This document shows, in pieces, positions 14,407 to 21,105 of a stretch of 27,579 bases of DNA. Made by a program: the position numbers and the translations under genes. This stretch comes from a virus. The stretch is taken from the IMG/VR virus record IMGVR_UViG_3300040946_000173, positions 1 through 27,579 of that record, one strand, 5' to 3'. The stretch's first letter is position 1. The number at the start of each line of letters is the position of its first letter. The notes under the pieces are model-generated. The model saw only the letters and a list, made by a program, of their open reading frames with translations. It was not told the origin of the DNA and did not search any database.

Positions 14407-14793
14407 ATGACTCAACCTAAGTGGTGGGGGACGTTTCATACGCTGTGGACATGGGCTGTCGGCAAAGAGGGCTATGAGAAGAAGCTCTGGAAGAAGCTTG
14501 AGGCGGAGATCGAAGAGGCCGCTGCCGAGGCGCAAGCCGCTACGGTGGAGAGGTGCATTGACGCAATGAAGCGTGCGGACGGAGCGTACAACCCGAATGC
14601 CGAAACGCTAATTCGCCAGCTCTCTCCCTCCCCAGACCCGCTGGCCCGCGTGCGGCTGGAGGCGAAACTGGAAGAGGCGGAGTTGACGCCCCACGATGAT
14701 ATGAGTCATATACCCGGAGGGAAGAATACTCACTGCCGGAAATGTGCGCGCGTCGCCGATCTCGAAGAGCAGCACGCGGCATTGGGAAAGTGA
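14407..14793 (+). CDS. Helical protein with C-terminal CxxC, 128 aa
   Basis: A strong ribosome-binding site (AGGAGGCAGGAG) precedes the ATG. The N-terminus has a Trp-rich segment (WWGTFHTLWTWAVG), then a long charged helix (KKLEAEIEEAAAEAQAATVE) and a C-terminal THCRKCARV motif that could bind zinc with nearby His residues. Plus-strand cassette gene of unknown function. Confidence 0.7.
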   Translation: MTQPKWWGTFHTLWTWAVGKEGYEKKLWKKLEAEIEEAAAEAQAATVERCIDAMKRADGAYNPNAETLIRQLSPSPDPLARVRLEAKLEEAELTPHDDMSHIPGGKNTHCRKCARVADLEEQHAALGK

Positions 14794-14799
14794 GGGATT

Positions 14800-14997
14800 G
14801 TGGGACCAGAAGATAATCCGATAGACGATAATCACGGCGCTGCAAGCGAGGAAGAGGCCGAGTTCTGGAACGCTCTAGAAATCGCATGGTGTGAGTTCCG
14901 CGCCGGTAAAGACCCGAGTGAATTTACCAAGGACGAAATGTTCCAGCAAGGGTACGGAATGGCGTGGAGAGACTGCCATAAAACGCTGAGCAAGTGA
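14800..14997 (+). CDS. Small acidic protein, 65 aa
   Basis: A GTG start with GAGGGA upstream, 6 bases after the previous stop. The acidic product contains EEEAEFWNALEIAWCEFRAG and ends YGMAWRDCHKTLSK. No signal or membrane segment. It probably belongs to the same transcript as the flanking genes. Function not recognised. Confidence 0.6.
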   Translation: MGPEDNPIDDNHGAASEEEAEFWNALEIAWCEFRAGKDPSEFTKDEMFQQGYGMAWRDCHKTLSK

Positions 14998-15001
14998 GTT
15001 T

Positions 15002-15199
15002 GTGAGCGCGTGCGGCGTGGCAGCGCCGGGTAAGCGGTATCACGACCGTGGTAAGTTCGACCAATGAGAAGCGCGTACTGCCTATCGAGAGGCTAGCATC
15101 CCCGCGTGGACTTGGTCGGACATGGTGCCGGGTGGGGAATCCGGCCACGCGCTCTCCAGGAAGGCGCAATCACGCAGGAAGGGAGTGAATCGCCAATGA
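15002..15199 (+). pseudogene. Short ORF interrupted by in-frame TGA, or two tiny ORFs
   Basis: A GTG at 15002 opens 21 codons, then a TGA at 15065-15067, then the same frame continues for 43 codons to a TGA that overlaps the ATG of the next gene (ATGA). The second part (ASIPAWTWSDMVPGGESG, then HALSRKAQSRRKGVNRQ) looks protein-like. An ATG at 15122 could start a 25-aa version of it. The TGA is one C-to-T change from CGA. It could be a decayed gene, a sequence error, or unrelated short ORFs. Confidence 0.35.
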
Positions 15200-15414
15200 C
15201 GAACACTGGAAACCCCGAGAGGACCATCGACTGTTTCATTTGCGGAGGCGCTCGATACCTCGGCCTGACGCATAGTTGCGGATCATCGGGACTTCCGAGG
15301 CCGTCCCTGGTGCCAAGAACCTCAGCCGACGATTTGCTGGATTGGTTGCTTATCGAAAATCGCTGGCTGAGGGGCGATCTTGAAAGGGCGAAAATACTGC
15401 TTCAGGGCCGCTGA
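15196..15414 (+). CDS. Small zinc-binding-like protein, 72 aa
   Basis: The ATG at 15196 has GGGAGTGA upstream. The product carries Cys13-x2-Cys16 (DCFICGGARYLGL) and Cys28, a likely zinc knuckle, followed by an acidic helix DDLLDWLLIENRWLRGDLERA. Short cysteine-knuckle proteins are common in phage accessory regions; a nucleic-acid or protein-binding role is possible but not shown. Confidence 0.65.
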   Translation: MTNTGNPERTIDCFICGGARYLGLTHSCGSSGLPRPSLVPRTSADDLLDWLLIENRWLRGDLERAKILLQGR

Positions 15415-15469
15415 GTAAAACGATCCGGCAGAGGCGCAACCGGCGCGAAGAGGACGGTGAGGCTAGGCG

Positions 15470-15757
15470 ATGAGAAACATCCTCCCGAAAAAACGTAAAT
15501 GGATTTATGTCCAGAATCCGAAATCCTAAGGGATTACATGTGATAAGTGTGGCGGAACCAAGATCGAGTGGAGTGAGTTCGAGCACCTTATTTGGTGCTA
15601 TGACTGCAAAATAGATACAGCAGGAACGAAAGGGGTTTTTGATGGCCCAATCCCTATCAATGCCGCTGGGCTTATTGGAATGAGCTTTGATCGTTTTTAC
15701 CTTAAATCGCGGAGGCTCACGACATGGGACGGTAAGTTCAAGCGCACTCTAGTCTGA
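15470..15757 (+). pseudogene. Zinc-binding phage protein interrupted by in-frame TAA
   Basis: From the ATG at 15470 (GAGGCTAGGCG upstream) the frame reads MRNILPKKRKWIYVQNPKS, hits TAA at 15527-15529, and continues in the same frame with TCDKCGGTKIEWSEFEHLIW, then CYDCKIDT, GTKGVFDGPIPI and MSFDRFYLK to a TGA at 15755. Cys24, Cys27, Cys43 and Cys46 form two CxxC pairs of a zinc ribbon. The block after the TAA resembles a phage protein family I recognise as hypothetical (EWSEFEHLIWCYDC). There is no good start after the TAA, so the gene is broken by a point change, relies on readthrough, or carries a base error (CAA to TAA is one change). Confidence 0.7.
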
Positions 15758-15845
15758 GTGCCCAGATTGACCCGCGCCCAGCCGGTACCGACGGGAGGTA
15801 AGGGCGGACGGGTGACAAAGCCGGCGTGAGAGGGGGAGGACACAG

Positions 15846-16145
15846 ATGCCCGGAAATTTAGACGGTTTAGTTGATTGGCTCGAACGTGAAGCAACACAGC
15901 GCATCCAGAATGCCAAGAGCCGTCGAGAGTATTCTTCTGCTGTGAGAAATGCTACGACAGCGGAACTGCGTTACGCCAAGGACTTGGCCGAGAAAATGGC
16001 TGGGCATAGGCTTGAGGTGAGTGCCAGCAAAAAAGCTGCCGCTGAATCCGCAGACATTGACGATCGCATAGCGAGCAAGTTGGAGGCCGAGGCTCGGCAA
16101 CTCAAGCAGTGGGCCGAGGCGATGAAAGGGGAAGGACATGAATAG
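15846..16145 (+). CDS. Helical coiled-coil protein, 99 aa
   Basis: AGGGGGAGGACACAG precedes the ATG. The product is charged and almost entirely helical: DWLEREATQRIQNAKSRREY, AELRYAKDLAEKMAG, then KLEAEARQLKQWAEAMKG. It overlaps the next gene by 8 bases, so the two are probably translationally coupled. Function unknown. Confidence 0.7.
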   Translation: MPGNLDGLVDWLEREATQRIQNAKSRREYSSAVRNATTAELRYAKDLAEKMAGHRLEVSASKKAAAESADIDDRIASKLEAEARQLKQWAEAMKGEGHE

Positions 16146-16428
16146 GGACGAGGCGTTTGAGAAGTGGTTTAAGGAATACGAAAAGCTCATTGTCGGATAT
16201 CCTAACGAGACTTCAAAGATGGCATCCTTTCTCACGAACGATGCTTGGAACGCCGCCTGGGATACTGCCTTGCTCAAAGCGGCGAAGGCGCAGTGTGACT
16301 GGTGTAATGCTGGAAGGATTCCTGTTAGAAACGCCGATGGAGTTTATTGCCATAGGGACCAATCAGGCGATGATCTAATATGTGCAGCTAATCCAGAGCA
16401 CCGCCTCCGCTCCCAGGCGGGGAAGTGA
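16138..16428 (+). CDS. Hypothetical protein with cysteine cluster, 96 aa
   Basis: Starts MNRDEAFEKWFKEYEKLIVG. A helical N-terminal half (NDAWNAAWDTALLKAAK) is followed by Cys53, Cys56, Cys71, His72 and Cys82, a plausible zinc site. The N-terminal pattern of a short helix, then a W-x3-W helix, is widespread among small phage proteins of unknown role. It overlaps the upstream gene by 8 bases. Confidence 0.7.
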   Translation: MNRDEAFEKWFKEYEKLIVGYPNETSKMASFLTNDAWNAAWDTALLKAAKAQCDWCNAGRIPVRNADGVYCHRDQSGDDLICAANPEHRLRSQAGK

Positions 16429-16435
16429 GGATGGG

Positions 16436-16591
16436 ATGATCGGCCTATCTGTCGGAGATTTCGTTCTAGTTTCCCTGCTACTGGTTTTCCTTGGCTGGCT
16501 TCTTGGTACGATTGGCGAGGAGAACTGGTGGCTTGTCAAACCGGGGCTTTTCTGGAAGCTGATTGAGCGGAGGAGGAACCATGCTGACTGA
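16436..16591 (+). CDS. Small single-span membrane protein, 51 aa
   Basis: The ATG at 16436 has GTGAGG upstream. Residues 4-25 form one strong hydrophobic segment (DFVLVSLLLVFLGWLLGTI), followed by an aromatic and basic cytoplasmic-type tail (NWWLVKPGLFWKLIERRR). It overlaps the following gene by 11 bases. It could be holin-like or an envelope modulator, but nothing in the sequence decides this. Confidence 0.65.
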   Translation: MIGLSVGDFVLVSLLLVFLGWLLGTIGEENWWLVKPGLFWKLIERRRNHAD

Positions 16592-17576
16592 CGAGCAACT
16601 GGAGCTGTTGAAATGCAGCCATTGGTCGGCACCACCCAGCCCGCACATCAAGGCATCTCGGGATGCTGCGGAGGAGATTTGCCAACTGCGCCAGTCTCTC
16701 GCGGAGGCCGAGACATTTCGCAAGGCATCCGTGACGGCCCACGAACTCGATGCCAAGCTATTTAGGGATAAACTCGCGGAGGCCGAGCAAAAGAATGACA
16801 GGCTGCGTGCTTTGGTAGTTTCACAGCTTCCATCAGAGAAGGAAATTGAGGACGTAGAGCAATATATCAAGCATGGGAAGTGCAGCGGAGATGCCCCGAT
16901 TACGCTGCGAGCAAGATTGTTGATCGCCGAGAGGCAGAGGGACGAGGCACAGCGAGCCTCGCGGAACTGGGAGGCCAGTTACAACGCTGCGGTCCGAGAG
17001 CGAGATGCGGCACAGGCTGAGTCACGACGGCTTCGGCCACTGACTTGGAAATGTCCCACTTGCGTGCACACTTATATTGGCCACGACAGTTTTCCTTCAT
17101 GCCCTAAAGACGGCAGCGAATTGGTCCCTCAATCGCCTCAGGAAAAAACTAGCCCCGGACAGCTCTTGCTGGACCGCCTCGACGCGGCAGAGAAGGAGCG
17201 CGATGCGGCACAGGCGAAGTGCGCGGAGATCATTCGTACCGCGCATCGTTTTCTTGAAATTCTAGCAGAAGGAACATCAAAGGGCCGCCCTGTTGACGCG
17301 ATCCCAAACTCGTCTATGAAATACCTGAAGGACTTTGAGGACTCCATTTTCCTGAGCAACCCCGGCCAACCCTTGCTCGACCGCCTAGCCGCGTTGGAGG
17401 CCGTGCGGGAAGCGGCGGGAAAGATTCGCCATTGGCATGATACGCTTTACAACCAGTCTACCGGAGAAACAGAAGGCATGGTCGTATCGGCGGATGCCGT
17501 CAGAGGATTGTGGAAGGCCCTCGCCGCCGCGCAGAAAGTCCTTGCAGCCGGCGCCCTGAAGGAGCAACGAACTTGA
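16581..17576 (+). CDS. Coiled-coil protein with zinc-binding insert and repeats, 331 aa
   Basis: The longest gene of this cassette, with GGAGGAGGAACC before the ATG. Residues 30-80 and 110-152 are long charged coiled coils (RERDAAQAESRRLR near the end). Residues 155-180 hold WKCPTC and SCPKDGSEL, a likely zinc ribbon. Two related units follow, GQLLLDRLDAAEKERDAAQAK near 190-212 and GQPLLDRLAALEAVREA near 268-285, a degenerate internal repeat. No enzyme motif is visible. It may be a structural or scaffold-like accessory protein. It overlaps both neighbours, in line with one operon. Confidence 0.7.
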   Translation: MLTDEQLELLKCSHWSAPPSPHIKASRDAAEEICQLRQSLAEAETFRKASVTAHELDAKLFRDKLAEAEQKNDRLRALVVSQLPSEKEIEDVEQYIKHGKCSGDAPITLRARLLIAERQRDEAQRASRNWEASYNAAVRERDAAQAESRRLRPLTWKCPTCVHTYIGHDSFPSCPKDGSELVPQSPQEKTSPGQLLLDRLDAAEKERDAAQAKCAEIIRTAHRFLEILAEGTSKGRPVDAIPNSSMKYLKDFEDSIFLSNPGQPLLDRLAALEAVREAAGKIRHWHDTLYNQSTGETEGMVVSADAVRGLWKALAAAQKVLAAGALKEQRT

Positions 17577-17746
17577 ATAAACACAGAGTCTCGCTCGCCC
17601 TCTCCGGCGCTGGGGTCTTCGTGGGCGTTGGGGGAGCCATCTTCTACCATGCCACCCTCCGCCACAGCCTCGCCTTTTGGGCCGCGCTCTCCGGGGCGTG
17701 GGCGTTCGACTGCTTGGTGAGGGAACTCATTGGAGGGAAAAAATAA
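17573..17746 (+). CDS. Two-span small membrane protein, 57 aa
   Basis: A TTG start that overlaps the upstream stop (TTGA), with AAGGAG 8 nt before it. Two hydrophobic segments, VSLALSGAGVFVGVGGAIF and SLAFWAALSGAWAFDCLV, are joined by a short HATLRH loop. A short two-span protein next to a one-span one recalls holin pairs, but no lysin gene is nearby. Confidence 0.6.
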   Translation: MNKHRVSLALSGAGVFVGVGGAIFYHATLRHSLAFWAALSGAWAFDCLVRELIGGKK

Positions 17747-17937
17747 TGTGGGCTTGGGAAGGCTTGCTTCCGGTCTTGATCGCGATGCTGTTCGCCGCCG
17801 CGATCGTCGATTATTTCCTCAGAACCTACGCGATCACGCGCCGGATCTCCGTGGGCGACATGAAGGTCGAGGCGACCAGCATGGAGGACGCCAGGGCGTT
17901 GATGGAGCTTCTGGAAAACTATTCTAAGGAGAAATGA
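17746..17937 (+). CDS. Single-span membrane protein, 63 aa
   Basis: The ATG overlaps the upstream stop (TAATG), with GGAGGG upstream. The N-terminal span is EGLLPVLIAMLFAAAIVDYF, followed by a basic stretch (LRTYAITRR) and a soluble tail EATSMEDARALMELLENY. By the positive-inside rule the tail should be cytoplasmic. It forms a coupled pair with the two-span protein. Confidence 0.65.
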   Translation: MWAWEGLLPVLIAMLFAAAIVDYFLRTYAITRRISVGDMKVEATSMEDARALMELLENYSKEK

Positions 17938-18164
17938 AATTGAGCAACGAGAAGCTGACCTTACTCATTTCAGTAGCAGCCTCTGCGGCCGCGCAACAAG
18001 TCCAAATGGGAAGGGGATCGGATTATGCCTGCCAAGTCGTCTTTGATTTGGGCATGATTCCAGATAACAAACTCCCCAAGACCAAGGAAGGACTCAGGAA
18101 TGCGGCAGCGGATTGGATCGACTACAATTTCAACGAAGGCCCTCGCCCTGCATGGTCGAAGTGA
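17934..18164 (+). CDS. Small hypothetical protein, 76 aa
   Basis: Its ATG overlaps the upstream stop (ATGA). The product MKLSNEKLTLLISVAASAAA and the later FDLGMIPDNKLPKTKEGLRN show no strong membrane segment or catalytic motif. It is the last gene of the plus-strand cassette and ends 3 bases from the end of the convergent terminase gene, so no separate terminator fits between them. Confidence 0.65.
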   Translation: MKLSNEKLTLLISVAASAAAQQVQMGRGSDYACQVVFDLGMIPDNKLPKTKEGLRNAAADWIDYNFNEGPRPAWSK

Positions 18165-18167
18165 TTC

Positions 18168-19454
18168 TCACGCCATCACTCTCTGCTTTTCAGCCTCTCC
18201 GTACTTGGGGTCGAGCACGCGCCACTGGGGAACGCAGGTGGCGACGTAGTAGCGGCAGGCGTCGGGCGAATGCGAGTTCGCGTGCAGCGGCTTCTCCTCC
18301 CCGCGCTTCGCCGCGTTGGGGTCCCAGGCGTAGACCTCGAAATCCTTGATGACCTGCCGGCACCGCTCGCGGTGGAAGCGGATCAGCCCCCTGGACAGGC
18401 AGATGGCCGTCCGGTTGATCCCCATCTTCACGTCGTTCTCGGCGTCCGTCACCCAGTAGCCGCGGCTGGATAGCTCCAGCTTCATCGAGGCTGCCGAGGG
18501 ATCGACGACGAACTGCGGGTTGCGGTCACCCCTCAGCTTCTCGCCGAGCCAGTCGGCGTACTGCGCGTCGGTCTTCTGCCTCTGGTCGGCCTCCGGCCCG
18601 GGATCCCAACGCCACTCGTCGACGCACCACGAGACCTGGCCGTCGTCGCGCCAGTCCAGCGCCACGAACGGGCACGACGTCCCGTAGTCGATCGAGATCA
18701 CCCGCTGGTGGTGCGCGCCGGGACCGTAGAAGCCCTCCGGGAGGTCCGAATCGACGAACGTTGACTTCTCGTTCCAGGCGTCGCCGTAGATCGACCCGCC
18801 GGCCATCACCCACAGCCCGAGGATCAGGCGCTGGTAGAAAAGCCCCTTGAAGAGCTTCTCCTGCGCCGAGACGAACTCCGGCGTGAGGTTGGGGTTGTCG
18901 CGCATCGTGCAGTGCATCGACCACAGCAGGCCCGCCCTCCTCAGTTCCTCGTTGTCGAGCACCTTGGCCTTGATGTAGTGCGACGGCGTGTCGGTGTTCG
19001 TCGTCGCGTACAGGCGCGCGCCCTCGGGGGACATGCGGGTGAGGAGCATGTTCCAGAAGTCCTCCGGCATGAGCGTGGCCTCGTCGCAGACGGCGAAGCC
19101 GACCGTCAGGCCGCGGACGTACTTCTCCGAGCCCTCGTCCTTCGCCCCGATGACGAGCCAGTCGGAGCCGCAGAGTTTGAGGTAGCCGGACTGGTGGTTG
19201 TAGACGTAGTTGCGGGGGCCGACGATCGAGAAGAGGTCCTTCAGGACGTTCTGGAAGATCGTCGCCTTCGTGACGCCGGTGAAGACCCTCCACCCCTTGA
19301 CGGGGTAGCGGCATCCGTAGAGGGCCTTCGGGTGCAGGGCCCAGGTCTTCCCGCTCCGCACGCTGCCGTGGAGGATGTTGAGGCGGCGGTCCTCGTCCGG
19401 AGGGCGGTAGGCGAAGGAGGCGAGCCGGGGACCAAAATTGAGCGCTTTACCCAT
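18168..19454 (-). CDS. terL: Terminase large subunit
   Basis: The 428-aa motor and nuclease that packages DNA through the portal. Walker A is GSVRSGKT (residues 30-37), Walker B is FAVCDEA with Asp124 and Glu125, and a coupling motif TTNTD lies at 151-155. The RNase-H-like nuclease domain has acidic residues in SIDYG (Asp256), VVDPS (Asp318) and HSPDA (Asp398). Length is typical for this family. The ATG at 19454 has no Shine-Dalgarno sequence, but a promoter-like TTGACC-N18-CATACT lies 7 nt before it, so the message may be leaderless. The small subunit lies 4.4 kb away, separated by small genes and a plus-strand cassette. Confidence 0.93.
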   Translation of the reverse strand: MGKALNFGPRLASFAYRPPDEDRRLNILHGSVRSGKTWALHPKALYGCRYPVKGWRVFTGVTKATIFQNVLKDLFSIVGPRNYVYNHQSGYLKLCGSDWLVIGAKDEGSEKYVRGLTVGFAVCDEATLMPEDFWNMLLTRMSPEGARLYATTNTDTPSHYIKAKVLDNEELRRAGLLWSMHCTMRDNPNLTPEFVSAQEKLFKGLFYQRLILGLWVMAGGSIYGDAWNEKSTFVDSDLPEGFYGPGAHHQRVISIDYGTSCPFVALDWRDDGQVSWCVDEWRWDPGPEADQRQKTDAQYADWLGEKLRGDRNPQFVVDPSAASMKLELSSRGYWVTDAENDVKMGINRTAICLSRGLIRFHRERCRQVIKDFEVYAWDPNAAKRGEEKPLHANSHSPDACRYYVATCVPQWRVLDPKYGEAEKQRVMA

Positions 19455-19659
19455 CGCGGCGAGTATGGGGGATGCGGCGGGGGAAGGTCAAGCGGGGCGG
19501 CGAGATTCCGAACACGACCTCGCATTTGAAAATCGCGTAAACTCGGCTTTTCGGGAATCCTCTCAATCGGCGCCAGCGCTTCTGCCGGACCGCCGCCAGG
19601 AATTTCCTCAGCGATCTGAAGCTCAGAGCCCGCGCTCCGATCATCTTAGGGCTATGCAT
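19447..19659 (-). CDS. Small basic protein, 70 aa
   Basis: This frame fills the gap between the zinc-ribbon gene and terL, overlapping each by 8 bases, with GGAGAGG upstream of its ATG. The product is strongly basic (SFRSLRKFLAAVRQKRWRRL, then PRRIPHTRRDG), which suggests nucleic-acid binding if it is real. The terL promoter-like sequence lies in its last codons. It may be a real gene or an open frame by chance. Confidence 0.5.
   Translation of the reverse strand: MHSPKMIGARALSFRSLRKFLAAVRQKRWRRLRGFPKSRVYAIFKCEVVFGISPPRLTFPRRIPHTRRDG
19462..19491 (-). promoter_or_regulatory. Promoter for terL, leaderless geometry
   Basis: On the minus strand TTGACC (19486-19491), 18 bp and CATACT (19462-19467) lie 7 nt before the terL ATG. 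The same -35 hexamer, spacer and distance are found at the small terminase gene. AGGTCAAG here resembles one arm of the palindrome at the TerS promoter. Confidence 0.5.
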
Positions 19660-19990
19660 GCGGCAACCTCTCCTCGACCGCGCCCTCGAGCCGCTCGGCC
19701 GACTCGGCCATCTCCCGCGCCGCCTCTTGAATCAAGACGTCCTCGACCGGGCCGAGCTTCGCCGCCGCGACCCGGAGCCTGACGGAGACCTGGCGCATAA
19801 TGCGCCTCAATTCGGGGAGGATCGACGCCGCGGACCGCAGCCCGCTCGCCGCCCTGCCGGGCTCCTCGGAGCGGTTCCAGTCCTTGGCGCGGCAGTTGGG
19901 GCACATCCTCGGAGGCTGCTCGGGGTCGAGTGCCAGCCACTCGTAGTGGCAGCGGTCGCAGTCCCAGACGAGGCGCTGGAGGGCGCTCAT
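19652..19990 (-). CDS. Zinc-ribbon protein, 112 aa
   Basis: ATG at 19990 (a TTG three bases earlier is less likely). Cys11, Cys14, Cys30 and Cys33 (CDRC and CPNC) form a rubredoxin-like zinc ribbon in the first 35 residues. The rest is a long helix pair (ILPELRRIMRQVSVRLRVAA and EDVLIQEAAREMAESAERL). Such proteins next to terminases are common but poorly characterised; a role in protein-DNA contacts is a guess. Start overlaps the end of the small membrane ORF before it. Confidence 0.75.
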   Translation of the reverse strand: MSALQRLVWDCDRCHYEWLALDPEQPPRMCPNCRAKDWNRSEEPGRAASGLRSAASILPELRRIMRQVSVRLRVAAAKLGPVEDVLIQEAAREMAESAERLEGAVEERLPHA

Positions 19991-20084
19991 CAATGACCGC
20001 CCTTGGAGAAGAAGTCAATAGCAACCTTCGCCCCACGGCCACGAAGAGAAGCCAAAACAGCATCCAAGCCTTGAATCGAGTCAT
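19990..20084 (-). pseudogene. Small single-span membrane protein with apparent 1-nt frameshift
   Basis: An ATG at 20084 overlaps the stop of the upstream gene (ATGA) and has GGAGGGAGG before it. It reads MTRFKAWMLFWLLFVAVG, a clear transmembrane start. In this frame the rest would run through the zinc-ribbon gene, but the -1 frame continues as AKVAIDFFSKGGH and stops at TGATG, overlapping the next ATG by one base. Adding one base in the CCCC run at 20031-20034 (plus strand) would restore a 31-aa protein that fits its neighbours exactly. It could be a base-call error or a true mutation. Confidence 0.5.
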
Positions 20085-20713
20085 CGAAGGCCTCCCTCCC
20101 CTCCGGAATCCGGCACGACCCCCTGCCCGCTGAAGTTGCCCGGGTTGACGTAGCCGGGGCCGACGAGAGGGTTCGGCTGCAACGGGTTCGCCGTCAAGCC
20201 GTAGGGGTTCCAGAAGGTCGCCGGCGCCGGGCGCTTGTCGAAGACCACCCTGCCGTGCTGCGGGCAAGCCCACGACAGCGAAGAGAACGGCTCGGCGCGC
20301 CTCTGCATCTCGTCGCAGCAGCAGCGCGAAGAGCTCGCCGGATCCGAGGGCTTCTCGGCATCGTCCCACGGCCCCTTGATGCAGCCCTCGACGATCCCCC
20401 TGACGGCTTCGGAGACCCCGACGTCGCTGTGACGCCCCTCGGTGAGCGCCGAGATGTAGTTCGTGATGCGCCGCGCCAGCTCGTCGCGGAAGAGTCTCGA
20501 GGCTTCCGGCGCGACGACCTCCGCCGTCTCGCCCTCTTCCGGCTCGGGGAAATAGGGGCGAAGGACCTCTTCGACGCTTTCGCGGTACAGCAGCCCGAGG
20601 CCGTCGCCGCTCGACGACCGCAACTCTAGGCTGTCGGCCGGGCCGGCGGGGCCGGTGAACAGCCGATCGCAGATTTCCTTGACCGGGTCGCGCTCTTTCT
20701 TCTGCTCTGCCAT
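20081..20713 (-). CDS. Hypothetical protein, 210 aa
   Basis: Begins MAEQKKERDPVKEICDRLF, has GAGAGGTGAAGA before the ATG, and is acidic in the first half (EPEEGETAEVVAPEASRLF). The second half carries a Cys-rich segment SSSRCCCDEMQRR and CPQHGRV, a possible zinc site, and ends with a Pro/Gly-rich tail (NPLVGPGYVNPGNFSGQG). No membrane segment. It is in the chain of small genes between TerS and TerL; function unknown. Confidence 0.7.
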   Translation of the reverse strand: MAEQKKERDPVKEICDRLFTGPAGPADSLELRSSSGDGLGLLYRESVEEVLRPYFPEPEEGETAEVVAPEASRLFRDELARRITNYISALTEGRHSDVGVSEAVRGIVEGCIKGPWDDAEKPSDPASSSRCCCDEMQRRAEPFSSLSWACPQHGRVVFDKRPAPATFWNPYGLTANPLQPNPLVGPGYVNPGNFSGQGVVPDSGGEGGLR

Positions 20714-20716
20714 TCT

Positions 20717-20737
20717 TCACCTCTCACTTGAAGTTTC
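20717..20737 (-). repeat. 21-bp repeat unit carrying a ribosome-binding site, copy 1
   Basis: The plus strand reads TCACCTCTC, one variable base, then CTTGAAGTTTC. A second unit with 20 of 21 bases identical lies at 20911-20931. Each unit provides GAGAGGTGA upstream of a gene (the 210-aa and 52-aa genes). Copy 1 also ends a 9-codon mini-ORF (MELETSSER), which repeats the last residues (ETSSER) of the 64-aa gene in which copy 2 lies. The initiation region seems to have been duplicated. Confidence 0.6.
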
Positions 20738-20747
20738 GAGCTCCATG

Positions 20748-20906
20748 TCACTGATATTTCGGCGCGATCTTGTAGCCGTTGCCGTGGCACCCCGAGCACG
20801 GCTGCGGGATGTCCGTGACCGTGACGCAGAGTTCATTGACTTCCCACTTGCCGGACGGGTAGGGCCTGAGGCCCGTACCTCCGCATTCCTCGCACTTGTG
20901 CGGCAT
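20748..20906 (-). CDS. Small DnaJ-type zinc-finger protein, 52 aa
   Basis: The ATG at 20906 follows GAGAGGTGAGG. The product has Cys5-x2-Cys8 in KCEECGGTGLR and Cys37-x2-Cys40 in PCSGCHGNG, two halves of the CxxCxGxG motif known from DnaJ zinc centres. A J-domain is absent. Stand-alone proteins of this kind occur in phages and may assist folding or bind zinc for stability. A longer frame upstream lacks a better start. Confidence 0.75.
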   Translation of the reverse strand: MPHKCEECGGTGLRPYPSGKWEVNELCVTVTDIPQPCSGCHGNGYKIAPKYQ

Positions 20907-20910
20907 ATCC

Positions 20911-20931
20911 TCACCTCTCGCTTGAAGTTTC
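20911..20931 (-). repeat. 21-bp repeat unit carrying a ribosome-binding site, copy 2
   Basis: Second copy of the unit described at 20717-20737, here forming the last seven codons of the 64-aa gene and the initiation region of the 52-aa gene. Confidence 0.6.
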
Positions 20932-21105
20932 TCCCGCAACTCGCTGGCGCTTCGGCGGTATCGCCACCGGCTTGGGCGGCTTAAGGTTCGCGGGAGCCGA
21001 AGGGTTGACACCCTCCCGCGGCCCAGCGCGCTCGTCGAGCTTCGCCAGAAACCACCCGGCGAAGAACGACGCGAGCCCGATTCCGGCGACGGCGGTCCAC
21101 ATCAT
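20911..21105 (-). CDS. Small single-span membrane protein, 64 aa
   Basis: The ATG at 21105 overlaps the upstream stop (ATGA), with GGTGAAGA before it. Residues 3-21 are a membrane span (WTAVAGIGLASFFAGWFLA), followed by KLDERAGPREG and a Pro-rich basic tail. With the secreted protein next to it, this recalls spanin pairs (inner-membrane plus exported partner), but no lipobox or lysin is seen nearby, so the idea is weak. Confidence 0.7.
   Translation of the reverse strand: MMWTAVAGIGLASFFAGWFLAKLDERAGPREGVNPSAPANLKPPKPVAIPPKRQRVAGETSSER

Noticed and set aside
17573-17937. Holin pair for lysis
   Set aside because: Two small membrane proteins are adjacent, but no endolysin or spanin is recognisable near them, so the lysis label is not supported.
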